NCBI GenBank assembly: GCA_963575745.1 | Contig: CAUYUJ010014179.1 | Span: 255,661-275,660, forward strand | Direction of reading: 5' to 3' | Length of the DNA: 20,000 nucleotides | Source of the DNA: Prorocentrum cordatum | Lineage: Eukaryota > Sar > Dinophyceae > Prorocentrales > Prorocentraceae | Part shown: piece after piece, positions 7,878 to 16,232 of the stretch | Numbering within the stretch: position 1 is the stretch's first letter | How the letters are laid out: every line of letters starts with the position of its first letter | Position numbers and translations under genes: made by a program | Notes under the pieces: model-generated | Told to the model about the DNA's origin: nothing | Database searches by the model: none | Seen by the model: the letters and a program-made list of their open reading frames with translations, nothing else

Positions 7878-7920
7878 GTTCCAGCCCCTGCGGCTGCTTG
7901 GCCGGGGAGCCTTCGGCGAG
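7878..7920 (+). CDS. Kinase gene, exon 2 of 5 seen (Gly-rich loop)
   Basis: A 43-base exon between GGCCTCGAG|GTTCCAG and TTCGGCGAG|GTCTCC. It encodes FQPLRLLGRGAFGE; the Val completing GxGxFGxV is the first codon of exon 3. This is kinase subdomain I, the loop that holds ATP phosphates. The exon starts in phase 2, matching the two bases left by exon 1, and ends on a codon boundary. The pyrimidine-rich stretch upstream (about 7812-7862) fits an acceptor. If the frame were read on without splicing it would run into Ala and Val homopolymers from the GTC tract, which is not credible protein. The exon is highly GC-biased in third positions. Confidence 0.75.
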
Positions 7921-7956
7921 GTCTCCGCCGCCGCCGCCGCGGCCGCCGTTGCCATG

Positions 7957-7988
<32 letters not shown>

Positions 7989-8158
7989 GGTCGTCGTCGT
8001 GGTCTTCGTCGCCGTCGTGATCGTCGAGCCACTTCGCGATCGTCGTCGTGGTCGTCGCCGCCGGCGTCGTCGCCGCCTTGGCCGCCGCCGTCCTCATCGC
8101 CGCCGTCTCCTCGCCGTGGCCCCCGCCGTGCTCGCCGTCGTCGCGCCATCCTGGTCTT
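7921..8158. repeat. GCC/GTC microsatellite at the start of intron 2
   Basis: Begins at the donor of the Gly-loop exon. Nearly pure GTC lies at 7956-8018, followed by interrupted GTC/GCC to about 8150, where the R1 element begins. Confidence 0.85.
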
Positions 8159-8386
8159 AAGTCGGGCCTGCCCCTCGACGGGAGGGATATTCAAACATAA
8201 TCAACACATGGCATTGGGACGATGTCTTGAGTATTGCTGTATATGTTCGTATGTTGGCGTTTTTTGTGTTTGAGCGTTTTTTGTATGTTTGGCGTTCTGT
8301 ACGCTGTATGCTGTGTATGTTTGGCGTTTTTTGTATTTTTTATTCGTCGTCCAAAACCCGCCTGTAGGGGGACAGGCCCGACCTGA
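8159..8386. mobile_element. R1 inverted-repeat element in intron 2
   Basis: AAGTCGGGCCTGCCCCTCGA ... TGTAGGGGGACAGGCCCGAC, with the family interior (ATATTCAAACATAATCAACA, CGTCGTCCAAAACCCG). At 228 bases it is longer than most copies because of a TTTTTTGTATGTTTGGCG-type tandem stretch at about 8258-8345. Confidence 0.85.
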
Positions 8387-8720
8387 TCCTGGTCCGTGTC
8401 CTCGCCCCCGCCGTCGCGGCCCTCTTCGCGGCCGCTCCCGTGTCCTGGTCCGCGTCTTCGCCCTGTCGCGTCGTCCTGGTCCGCGTCTTCGCCCCCCGCC
8501 GTCGTCCTCCTCCTCCTCCTCCTCCTCCTCCTCCTCCTTCTCCTCCTCCCCCTCCCCCCTCCTCCTGCTCCTCCTCCTCCTCCTCCCCCTCCTCCTCCTC
8601 CTCCTCCTCCTCCTCCTCCTCCTCCTCCTCCTCCTCCTCCTCCTCCTCCTCCTCCTCCTCCTCCCCCTCCCCCTCCTCCTGCTCTTCCTCCTCCTCCTCC
8701 CTCTCCGCGGCCGCTCCCCT
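8387..8720. repeat. CTC microsatellite before kinase exon 3
   Basis: First come three degenerate copies of a CCTGGTCCGCGTCTTCGCCC unit (about 8387-8495), then about 200 bases of almost pure CTC (8504-8703). On the + strand this is a very long pyrimidine tract ending about 30 bases before the acceptor at 8731. The Leu, Ser and Pro homopolymer frames are artefacts. Confidence 0.85.
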
Positions 8721-8731
8721 CGCCCCGCGAG

Positions 8732-8836
8732 GTCTGGGAGGCGCAGGAGCTCGCGGGCGGGGGCGCGGGCGGCGGCCCCGCGCCGGAGGCCCCGGCCCCC
8801 GTGGTGGCGCTGAAGTGCTCGAGGCCGCAGGGCCAG
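8732..8836 (+). CDS. Kinase gene, exon 3 of 5 seen (beta-2/beta-3, VALK lysine)
   Basis: A 105-base, 35-codon exon between CCCCGCGAG|GTCTGG and GGGCCAG|GACGCG. It starts VWEAQEL, completing the Gly-rich loop as FGEVWEA, then has a Gly/Ala/Pro-rich loop of about 16 residues and VVALKCSRPQGQ. The Lys of VALK is the expected ATP-anchoring lysine of kinase subdomain II. Both edges are on codon boundaries. The intron that follows would begin with GA, a non-canonical donor known from dinoflagellates; GGC|GTCGGT at 8854 is an alternative GT donor also in phase. I favour the GA site because CCAGGACG is repeated at the far acceptor and because it gives a normal spacing from the Lys to the C-helix Glu. 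Confidence 0.75.
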
Positions 8837-8894
8837 GACGCGAGGGCCCACGGCGTCGGTTCTGATCGGCGGCATGCGCGGGGGGCGGGGGGCC

Positions 8895-9053
8895 AAGTCG
8901 GGCAGGTCCCCCTAGAGGCAGATGTTCGACGGAAAGTGAGAAATATCAAAAACAAAGATTCAGACATGGTTCAAGGTAATCAGAAGATCGTCCCCAGAAT
9001 ATGTTTGCAGCATTTTGGAACATTCCCCCTGTAGAGGGACATGCCCGACTTAA
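8895..9053. mobile_element. R1 inverted-repeat element
   Basis: AAGTCGGGCAGGTCCCCCTA at the left and CCCTGTAGAGGGACATGCCC with GACTT at the right are inverted. The length is 159 bases. The interior is AT-rich but diverged from the consensus (AAATATCAAAAACAAAGATT), suggesting an older copy or a subfamily. Confidence 0.8.
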
Positions 9054-9055
9054 GG

Positions 9056-9446
9056 CAGGGGGAGGAGGGGAGGCTTCTCAGAAGGAGGCTGCTCTTAGAA
9101 GGCGGCCGTTGACTTTGATCGGCGGCACGCGCAGGGGGGGGCATGGGGAGGAGGGGAGGCTTCTCAGAAAGAGGCTATCCTAGAAAGAAGTCGAACGTGT
9201 CCCTCTACAGGAGGAAAATTCAAAAACAGTCAAACAATAGTCTCGGGACGATTTTTTGCGCAGTTTGCAATTTGTTTCGAAGATCTGTTTACTATGTTCA
9301 ATTTTTCGCCCAAGCACCGCTTGTAATAGGGGGTCATGCCCGACCTAATCTTCGAAGGCGCGGGCACCGCATCTGGGGTGCAGGCCCGCGTCTTCTAAGC
9401 AGCAGCGCCTCTCTCTAATTAAGAAGCCATCCCCCCTCCCCACCCT
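9056..9446. repeat. R4 foldback cluster interrupted by an R1 element
   Basis: Two left-arm-like segments (GGGGAGGCTTCTCAGAAGGA at about 9067-9090 and GGGGAGGCTTCTCAGAAAGA at 9151-9171) precede an R1 copy. Right after it the R4 right part resumes: AAGGCGCGGGCACCGCATCT, then GTCTTCTAAGCAGCAGCGCC and AAGAAGCCATCCCCCCTCCC. Aligned to the copy at 594-716, removing the R1 element restores a continuous R4 element, so this is a nested insertion. Confidence 0.65.
9188..9348. mobile_element. R1 inverted-repeat element nested in R4
   Basis: AAGTCGAACGTGTCCCTCTA plus CAGGAGGA on the left; TTGTAATAGGGGGTCATGCC and CGACCTAA on the right. It is 161 bases, with the family interior AATTCAAAAACAGTCAAACA. Confidence 0.8.
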
Positions 9447-9515
9447 ACCCCTCTGTGCGCGCCGCCCAGTTGTCGTGGCCCGGGGGGAGCTATTCGAAGA
9501 AGAGAAACCGTTGTT

Positions 9516-9696
9516 CTAGGCCTCTTAGATGGGGTCCAAGTAGATGGGGTCGGAGGATCGCGCCACATCGCCGATGCATCAACAATGCGGCTCGATGTGG
9601 AGACCGCGTTTCCCCACGCCAGCGTCGCCGATGCATCACCGATGCGGCGCGATCCTTCGACCCCATCTACTCGGACCCCATCCAGTAGGCCTCTAG
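9516..9696. repeat. R7 foldback element
   Basis: The arms are about 65 bases each. TAGATGGGGTCCAAGTAGAT, GGGGTCGGAGGATCGCGCCA and CATCGCCGATGCATC on the left pair with GATGCATCACCGATGCGGCG, CGATCCTTCGACCCCATCTA and CTCGGACCCCATCCAG on the right with few mismatches. Edge motifs CTAGGCCTC and GGCCTCTAG also pair. One copy only; no coding capacity. Confidence 0.75.
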
Positions 9697-9820
9697 TTGT
9701 TGACGCGAAACCAGCGTTGTTGAAATCGGGGTGCATCCCGGTTGTGGCTATCGCAGAAAACATCGCTATTTTCATCATTGGCACCGCACCCCTTTATACC
9801 AAACCCTTTTCCGACTTCCA

Positions 9821-10000
9821 AAAGTAGAAGCACAAACTTTCGACCGTCCGCGCGGATTCCCTGGATCTGCGCTTGGCCCCCCTGGCGGCGTCTCCGGCGC
9901 CGCCCCTGGCGCGCTCCGCGCGCCAGGGAGGGGGGGTTAGCACAGATCCCCAAAAAATACGCGCGGGCCTCCACAAGTTGATATGTATTCCTATTTTTCT
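9821..10000. mobile_element. R3 two-hairpin inverted-repeat element, copy 2
   Basis: Ends TTTCGACCGTCCGCGCGGAT and TACGCGCGGGCCTCCACAAG are inverted and extend outward into AT-rich text. The core keeps both hairpins: GGCGGCGTCTCCGGCGCCGC followed by CTGGCGCGCTCCGCGCGCCA. Confidence 0.75.
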
Positions 10001-10379
10001 TCCTCGACTTGCGGCCAAGACGCTGACATGCGTCTCTGGGCTCAGGAGGGTCTCTGGTTTTCGGGCCAGGGCCGTATTTTTAATATAATATATAATATAA
10101 TCAAATCTTAGATCATATTGTAGAAGCTGCGTCCGTGTCCCCGGGCCTAGGGGGGGTCTGGAGCCTCTTTCCGGTGCCTTGGGAGATTGTCTCGGCTTCA
10201 AGAGTCGTCCAAGACACACTTTCGGCATACGAACGGCCTCAGAATTCCGTGTGGATGGCCCCAGACGGATTCCACATGTTCCCACGGCTCCAAGATGCTC
10301 CCCAGGAGCGACCAGGATGGCCAAGATTGCCACGTTCTTTATGGAAACAAAAGTTTTCAGCATTATTCGTTTCATCCGT
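10001..10379. other. Spacer, no gene recognised
   Basis: Contains a short AT island (TAATATAATATATAATATAA at 10081-10100). Then comes sequence that grades into the R10 array, with scattered CCAAGA motifs from about 10205. I see no convincing coding segment. Confidence 0.35.
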
Positions 10380-10640
10380 CGTACCAGTGTCCAAGACGGC
10401 CAAAGGGGCCCCCAAGATCGCCCCAAGACGGCCCCAAGAGGCCCCCAAGAGAGCCCCAAGACGGCCCAAGAGAGCCCAAAGACGGTCTAAGAGGCGCCCA
10501 AGACGGCCCAAGATGGCTCCAAGAAGGGCCCAATAGGAGGATCTCCAAGTCAAACTTCGAGCCCACCGCCCCAAGCGGAGCCCCCAGAGGCCCCCAAACA
10601 GCCCCCGAGAGACCCCAAGATGCTTCTGGCTCCATGAGAC
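10380..10640 (+). repeat. R10 degenerate CCAAGACGGCCC array, block 1
   Basis: Tandem, imperfect units of about 11-13 bases, CCAAGACGGCCC / CCAAGAGGCCCC / CAAGAGAGCCCC. All frames on both strands are open and give Pro/Arg-rich or Leu/Gly-rich repeats, which reflects the unit and not a gene. Confidence 0.75.
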
Positions 10641-10689
10641 GCCCGAGACGCATGACAAGAGACCCCAATAGGTTTCCAAGGGGGCTGTG

Positions 10690-10930
10690 ACCTCAACCGA
10701 ATACATATGTATACATATATATATATACACATATGCACAGACATGCTCATATACATATACATATATACATATACAAATGCACATACATATGTTCATACCT
10801 GCCTAGAAACAGACAGCCATACATACATACGTACATGCATATAATCAAGTCAACAAGCAACAACCAACCAAACAAACAAACACGCAAACACAAACAAACA
10901 AACGAACCAACAAGCAAACATACATTCATG
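10690..10930. repeat. ATAC/ATAT and CAAA microsatellites
   Basis: Interrupted ATAC/ATAT/CATA repeats at about 10697-10835 are followed by CAAACAAA-type repeats at about 10855-10920. It is the most AT-rich simple-repeat block of the window. Confidence 0.85.
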
Positions 10931-10936
10931 TTCCCC

Positions 10937-11487
10937 AATCAGAGTTTGCACTGAAGGCGAACAACAAGATTTGGCGAAAGTGCGGGGCCGATTTTGGTAT
11001 GCGGCTGGGTTCCCGGGTTCCCGAATTCCCAGTTCCGGCTTCCCGGGTGCGAGTTTGTTGCTTCGGGGCCGATTTCGGTATGCGGCGGGGTTCCCGGGTT
11101 TCCGGACTCCTGGTTTCTTCGTCTGTCTCCTTATCGATCGGTCTCACCATCGGTCTTTTTACCCACCTCTCTATCGATCCCACTAGCGATTTCGTTATAG
11201 ATCGCACGAGCGGTCTCCAGATCGATCTCACTCTCGATCTCACTGAATCCACTTTGCTACCAGTCTCACGATTGACTTCACCATCGTCCTCACTATCGAT
11301 CCCATGTACGATCTCACTATAGATTGCACGAGCGATCTCCAGATCGATTTCCCTATCGATCTCGCTGCATCGACTTCGTTATCAGTCTCACGATTGACCT
11401 CACGATCGTGCTCACTAACGATCCGACTATCGATCCCACTATCGACCTCACACTCGACCTCAAGATCAGTATCATTAATTTTCAAGC
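10937..11487 (-). repeat. R9 composite repeat, copy 2 (inverted, longer)
   Basis: Reverse-complement of the 2075-2338 element, expanded. From the left it has the tail CCAATCAGAGTTTGCACTGA, two copies of a module with GCCGATTTTGGTATGCGGC and GGTTCCCGGGTTCCC (about 10987-11030 and 11069-11105), then a CGATCTCACT-type satellite (11125-11480). Within the satellite a higher-order unit of about 122 bases repeats: ATCGCACGAGCGGTCTCCAG at 11201 and ATTGCACGAGCGATCTCCAG at 11323. Confidence 0.75.
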
Positions 11488-11639
11488 CAGCCGCTGATTG
11501 GGTTTCTTATTCGTCTTACATGCTGGAGCAGGGAGGGGGCGGGAACCCTGGCCACGGCGTGGCATTGTGGCATTGGGGGCCCCAGGCGGCCCACGGGCTC
11601 CCGGGCGGTGCCCTGCAGGATTCTCGGACGGTTTCAGAG

Positions 11640-12110
11640 GCCGCCCGGCCTGGCTCGAGACCGCCCCAGACGCCCCGCGAGCGCCCCACGATGCGCTGAG
11701 ATGGCCTCAAGAATAGCCGCGACCCCCCAAGTCGCCCAAAGAGGGCTCCATGAGGCCCCCTTGGGGGTCCCAAGAGGCCAACCTCGACGGCCCAAGCGGC
11801 CCCCCCAAACCGCCCCAAAACATCCCCAGAGGCCAGAGCCCCAAGACGGCCCCAGAGAGCTCCAAGTCGGCCCAAGAGGCGCCCAAGACGGCCACAAGAA
11901 TCACAAGAAGGCCTCGAGAGGGGTGGGTTTCAGATTGCCTAGCACAACCATTCAGACCGCCAGCGTGCCCCAAGAGGCCCCCCAGAGCCCAGAGGCTCCC
12001 AGGAGGCCCCCAAACAGCCCGCATAGAGGCCCCAGGAGGCGCCCAGACAGGCCCGAGCAGGGCCCAAAGAGGCTTCAAAATTGTCCCCAAGGGAACCGCA
12101 GACGTTGCCC
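11640..12110 (+). repeat. R10 degenerate CCAAGACGGCCC array, block 2
   Basis: Same unit and orientation as block 1, about 1 kb further on (AAGACGGCCCCAGAGAGCTC, CAAGTCGGCCCAAGAGGCGC). The two blocks bracket the microsatellites and R9 copy 2. Pro/Arg-rich and Leu/Gly-rich open frames are artefacts. Confidence 0.75.
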
Positions 12111-12412
12111 AAGATACCCCGCAACTCTTAATTAAGTAGTCCAGGCCTCTGACTCACTTGGTTGTAGCCGTCCTTCGAGTCAAGTTTTTCCGCTTCGCGG
12201 CGGCACCAACTGCTCCTGCGACTCAGCCTGCCGCGCGCCCTCCTCCTCGTAGCCTTCCCTGCCTCTTCCCACGCCTCCTTGTCCGCAGCCTCCTTCTCCT
12301 CCTCCTATCGGTCCCTCTCGCCGTCTTCGCCCTCTTCAACCTCCTGGTATTCCTCATCTTCGCCCGAATTTGCCCATGTATCCCCTGCTTTGCTTGGGTG
12401 ATATGGTGCGTT
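12111..12412. other. Spacer with a pyrimidine-rich segment
   Basis: CTCCTC/CTTCGCC-rich from about 12235 to 12360. Read on the - strand it gives an acidic text (EDEEYQEVEEGEDGERDR) that meets a stop. It could be a decayed coding piece, but one short low-complexity frame is not enough to call it. The hydrophobic + frame is its shadow. Confidence 0.3.
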
Positions 12413-12565
12413 CATCTATCTACCAGCCCCCCCAGGCGCTGTCGCACAGATGTGTCAGTGTAACTTGTGCCCATCTATCTGCTCCCCAGGCGTCATCGAA
12501 CCTTCGTGTTGACATGACTGGCGGCGATCATGGATCTATCTATCTGCGCCTCGGCTACAAGAGCC
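12413..12565 (+). repeat. Short tandem repeat of about 60 bases
   Basis: CATCTATCTACC/CATCTATCTGCT/ATCTATCTGCGC starts at 12413, 12472 and about 12537. The first two are each followed by a CCCAGGCG motif. Roughly two and a half diverged copies. Confidence 0.5.
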
Positions 12566-12659
12566 TTCCAACACTGTTCAGGGGAGGCCCGCTCCCTCCA
12601 CGAGGCTCCGAGGCTACCCCAGGAAGCGTCCACAGCTCCGCAGAAACTCCCAGCGTAGC

Positions 12660-12800
12660 TATCCTGTGCACCCCCCCTGGATTTGCGAGGGCATCCCCGA
12701 GGGCTTCATTGGGAGCCTTCTTGGGCCGTCTTATGGCCCCCTTGGGGGCCTCTCGGGCCGTCGTGCGGCGGTTTAGGAGGCCTCTTGGATCGCCATGGGA
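12660..12800 (-). repeat. R10 array, block 3, inverted
   Basis: GGGCCGTCTTATGGCCCCCT, TGGGGGCCTCTCGGGCCGTC and GGAGGCCTCTTGGATCGCC are the reverse-complement of R10 units. It is opposite in orientation to the blocks at 10380 and 11640. Confidence 0.6.
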
Positions 12801-13257
12801 CGTCGGAAATTCGAGAAAGCGAGAACCCCAAACACATTCATTCAACAACACCCACGGACATTCAGCGAGTTGTGGGAAGGATCTTGGAGTCTCCCTTGGG
12901 GCGCCTCGAATGTGGCTATATTGACGCCATCTTGGGCTGGTTCGAGGCCAAACTCGCCCGTATTACGTAGAACCTCCGTTGGCCGTCCAGCACCCCCCAG
13001 ACAGACGGACAGACGGACGGACCGTCGGACAGGCACACGGACAGACCAGGCCCGACCAGACCAGGCCAGATTGGCAGCCCCATGAGAAAACCGCCCGCGT
13101 CCACGGAGCGCGAAGGCGCGTTGGAGGCACCGTGTGCTCCGTACGGAGCGCTAGGTGGGCGAGCCAACGCGCCAACGCAGCTGAAAACCGATGCCCCCAA
13201 GGAACGCTCGAAAAGGTCAAGCTATGATGTAACGAGGCCACGAGAAGGGACGGTTTC
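12801..13257. other. Spacer with GACA/GACG microsatellite
   Basis: A GACA/GACG run lies at about 12998-13062 (CAGACAGACGGACAGACGGA). The rest shows no repeat family and no convincing reading frame. The left edge of R11 begins at 13258. Confidence 0.45.
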
Positions 13258-13260
13258 TCC

Positions 13261-13404
13261 TAATGGTGAAATAAGCGTTTTAATGGTGAAATAGAAATCT
13301 TAATGGTGAAATAGAATTTCTTAATGGTGAAATAGAATTTCTTAATGGTGAAATAGAATACCTTAATGGTGAAATGAAATACCTTAATGGTGAAATAAAA
13401 TACC
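13261..13404 (+). repeat. Seven tandem copies of TTAATGGTGAAATAGAA
   Basis: TAATGGTGAAAT starts at 13261, 13281, 13301, 13322, 13343, 13364 and 13385, a period of 20-21 bases. The first copy is also the R11 terminal repeat. At the other end only one clear copy and one decayed copy (about 16133-16150) remain. Confidence 0.9.
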
Positions 13405-13590
13405 TTAAACGTGGTGTTTTTGCGTGGTGTTTTTGCGTGGTGTTTGCGTGGTGTTTTTGCGTGGTGTTTGCGTGGTGTTTTTGCGTGGTGTTTGCGTGCG
13501 CCGCTGGAGCGGCGCCGGAGCGCCGTGGGGTGGGTCGCAGTTTACGTGGTGTTTTTGCGTGGTGTTTGCATGCGCCGCTGGAGCGGACGC
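13405..13590 (+). repeat. R11 left subarray (GTGGTGTTTTTGC)
   Basis: Tandem GTGGTGTTTTTGC and GTGGTGTTTGC units with two partial longer units (GCGCCGCTGGAGCGGCGCCG). It is inverted relative to the main arrays. The short inverted partner starts at about 13590, so the junction can form a large hairpin. Confidence 0.85.
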
Positions 13591-14880
13591 AAAAACACCA
13601 CGTAAACCGCGACCTGCCCCACTGCGCTCCTGGGGTGCTGCAGCGGCGCTGCAGCGGGCTGTAGCGGCGCTCCAGCTGCGCTCCTGCGCCGCTCCAGCGG
13701 CGCACGCAAACACCACGCAAAAACACAACGCAAAAACACAACGTAAACCGCGACCCGCTCCACTGCGCCCCTGCGCCGCTCCAGCGGCGCACGCAAACAC
13801 CACGCAAAAACACCACGCAAAAACACCACGTAAACCGCGACCTGCCCCACTGCGCCCCCGCGCCGCTCCAGCGGCGCACGCGAACACAACGCAAAAAAAA
13901 CACAACGTAAACCGCGGCCTGCCCCACGGCGCCCCTGCGCCGCTCCAGTGGCGCACGCAAACACCACGCAAAAACACCACGCGGAAACAAAAAAAAACAC
14001 CACGCAAACCGCGACCTGCCCGACGGCGCTCCGGCGCCGCTCCAGCGGCGCACGCAAACACCACGCAAAGACACCACGTAAACCGCGACCTGCCCCACGG
14101 CGCCCCTGCGCCGCTCCAGTGGCGCACGCAAACAACGCAAAAACACAACGCAAAAACACAACGTAAACCGCGACCTGCCCCACTGCGCCCCTGCGCCTCT
14201 CCAGTGGCGCACGCAAACACCACGCAAAAACACCACGTAAACAGCGACCCGCCCCACGGCGCTCCGGCGCCGCTCCAGCGGCGCACGCAAACACCACGCA
14301 AAAACACCACGCAAAAACACCGCGTAAACCGCGACCTGCCCCACGGCGCTCCGGCGCCGCTCCAGCGGCGCACGCAAACACCACGCAAAGACACCACGTA
14401 AACCGCGACCTGCCCCACGGCGCTCCCGCGCCGCTCCAGCGGCGCACGCAAACACAACACAAAAACACAACGTAAACCGAGACCTGCCCCACTGCGCCCC
14501 CGCGCCGCTCCAGCTGCGCACGCAAACACCACGCAAAACACACACAACGTAAACCGAGACCTAGCGGCGCACGCAAACACAGCGCAAAAACACCACGTAA
14601 ACCGCGACCTGCCCCACGGCGCCCCTACGCCGCTCCAGCGACGCACGCAAACACCACGCAAAAACACCACGTAAACCGCGACCCGCCCCACGGCGCTCCC
14701 GCGCCGCGCCAGCGGCGCACGCACACGGCGCCCCCGCGCCGCTCCAGCGGCGCACAAAAACACTACGCGCCAACACAAAAACCACGTAAACCGCGACCTG
14801 CCCCACGGCGCTCCTGGGGCGCTGCAGCGGCGCTCCAGCTGCGCCCCCGCGCCGCTCCAGCGGCGCACAACAAAAAAACA
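13590..14880 (-). repeat. R11 main satellite array 1
   Basis: About 15 diverged units of 45-140 bases, mostly 70-85. Each has CACCACGCAAAAA subrepeats, a conserved GTAAACCGCGACCTGCCCCA block and a hairpin such as GCGCCGCTCCAGCGGCGC. Unit starts can be followed by the GCGACCTGCCCCA block near 13608, 13750, 13838, 13910, 14010, 14087 and onward. The array keeps the - strand nearly stop-free, which creates false reading frames of 340-514 codons. Confidence 0.85.
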
Positions 14881-15170
14881 CCACGTAAAACACCACGTGA
14901 AACACAACGTAACACACACACACACCACACCACGACACCACGACACCACACGACACTACACCACGACACCGCCACACCACACCACGACACCACCACAACA
15001 CCACCACACACAAACGCCACACCACACACACCACACCAGACACACACACACACACACACACACACACCACGACACCACACCACACCACACCACGACACCA
15101 CCACACCACCACACCACCACACCACGACACCACATCACACCACACCACACACCACACGGCATCACTCCTC
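14881..15170. repeat. CACCACGACACCA and CA microsatellite
   Basis: The spacer between the two R11 arrays is made of CACCA/CGACACCA repeats with a pure CA run at about 15041-15068. Confidence 0.9.
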
Positions 15171-15500
15171 TCGCCCGCCCACGCGGCTTCAGTGGTTGAA
15201 CTAGCTTCAGGGCTTCGGGTGCTTTTGGGCTTTTGGGGGAGCCCTCTTGCCCTCAGGGGAAGCACTTTGGCTTCTGGGCGAGGCCTTCGGGAAGCTAAAA
15301 GAGGGCTTGGGGCCTCTAGTGCTGGCTTCCTCGTTTCTGCACGGGGCCTCTTGGCCTTGGGAAGAGGCCTCAGGGCTTGTGGAAGAGACCACGCGGATCA
15401 GCAGGGCGAAGAGGATAATGAGGAGGGTTGGGAGGAGGGGGAATATGCGCGGGATGACGGGGGAAAGGTGAGGAGGAGGAGGAGGAGGACGATAACACCG
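15171..15500. repeat. Degenerate GGCTTCNGGG repeat inside R11, ending in GAG tract
   Basis: Loosely repeated GGGCTTCGGG/GGCCTTGGG/GCTTTTGGG motifs at about 15190-15385, then an AG-rich segment with GGAGGAGG at 15420-15490. No coding evidence. Confidence 0.55.
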
Positions 15501-16085
15501 CGCCGCCACAGCGGTGCACAAAAACACCACGCAAATACACCACGCAAAAACACCACGCAAAAACACCACGCAGAAAAACACGCCGCGTGAACCGCGACAT
15601 GCCCCACTGCGTCCCCGCGCCGCCCCAGCGGCGCACAAATACACTACGCAAATACACCACGCAAAAACACCACGCAAAAACACACCACGTGAACCGCGAC
15701 CTGTCCCACGGCGCTCCGGCGCCGCCACAGCGGTGCAAAAAAACACCACGCAAAAACACCACGCAAAAGCACCACGTGAACCGCGACCTTCCCCACTGCG
15801 CCCCCGCGCCGCCCCAGCGGCGCACAAAAACACCACGCAAATACACCACGCAAAAGCACCACACAGAACAAAAAAACACGCCGCGTGAACCGCGACCTGC
15901 CCCACTGCGTCCCCGCGCCGCCCCAGCGGCGCACTAATACACTACGCAAATACACCGCGCAAAAACACCACGCAAAAACACACCACGTGAACCGCGACCT
16001 GCCCCACTGCGTCCCCGCGCCGCCCCAGCGGCGCACAAAAACACCACGCAAACGCACCACGCAAAAACACCACGCAAAACCGCTA
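15501..16085 (-). repeat. R11 main satellite array 2, variant units
   Basis: Five units of about 100 bases with GTGAACCGCGACCTGCCCCA (array 1 has GTAAACC) and a CGCCGCCCCAGCGGCGCAC hairpin (array 1 mostly has CGCCGCTCCAG). The shared substitutions show that the two arrays expanded separately. Confidence 0.85.
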
Positions 16086-16217
16086 CGTGGTGTTTTTGCG
16101 TGGTGTTTTTGCGTGGTGTATTTGCGTGATGTCTAATTCACCCTTCAGCGTTCGCGTGGTGTTTTTACGTAGTGTTTTTGCGTGGTGTATTTGCGTGGTG
16201 TTTTTGCGTGGTGTCTG
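16086..16217 (+). repeat. R11 right subarray (GTGGTGTTTTTGC)
   Basis: GTGGTGTTTTTGC and GTGGTGTATTTGC units, opposite to array 2 and the same direction as the left subarray. A decayed terminal-like motif TCTAATTCACCCTTC lies in the middle. Confidence 0.85.
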
Positions 16218-16232
16218 ATTTCACCATTAGGA

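Larger units (their letters stand above)
13258..16232. mobile_element. R11, 3-kb foldback-like element with satellite interior
   Basis: TCCTAATGGTGAAAT (13258-13272) and its perfect inverse ATTTCACCATTAGGA (16218-16232) bound a 2975-base block. Just inside, both edges carry GTGGTGTTTTTGCGTGG tandem repeats pointing the same way, while the interior carries the inverse (CACCACGCAAAAACACCACG) plus hairpin-rich units. From the left: a 20-21 base tandem, an inverted subarray, main array 1, a CA-rich spacer, main array 2, and a second inverted subarray. No transposase frame is visible. I cannot assign it to a known foldback family. Confidence 0.65.

Noticed and set aside
8289-9034. Leu-, Ser- and Pro-homopolymer frames on the + strand
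   Set aside because: They translate the CTC tract. Only the part after 8732 is protein-like, and that is called as exon 3.
10239-10796. Leu/Gly-rich - strand frame resembling a repeat protein
   Set aside because: It follows the R10 unit of about 12 bases and then the ATAC microsatellite.
12158-12463. Hydrophobic + frame resembling a membrane protein
   Set aside because: It is the translation of a CTC/CTT-rich tract; Leu/Phe runs are expected from it.
13280-14949. Overlapping - strand open frames of 344-514 codons inside R11
   Set aside because: They are translations of a tandem satellite in several frames at once; the repeat unit simply lacks stops. No start context, domain or independent support.
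13590-16085. CRISPR-like array of repeats
   Set aside because: Units are contiguous and hairpin-rich, with no unique spacers of constant length, and the context is eukaryotic.
13590-16085. Kinase-like NRDLP motifs (HRDL look-alike) in the + translation
   Set aside because: They come from the repeated AACCGCGACCTGCCC block and recur in each unit, so they are not a catalytic loop.
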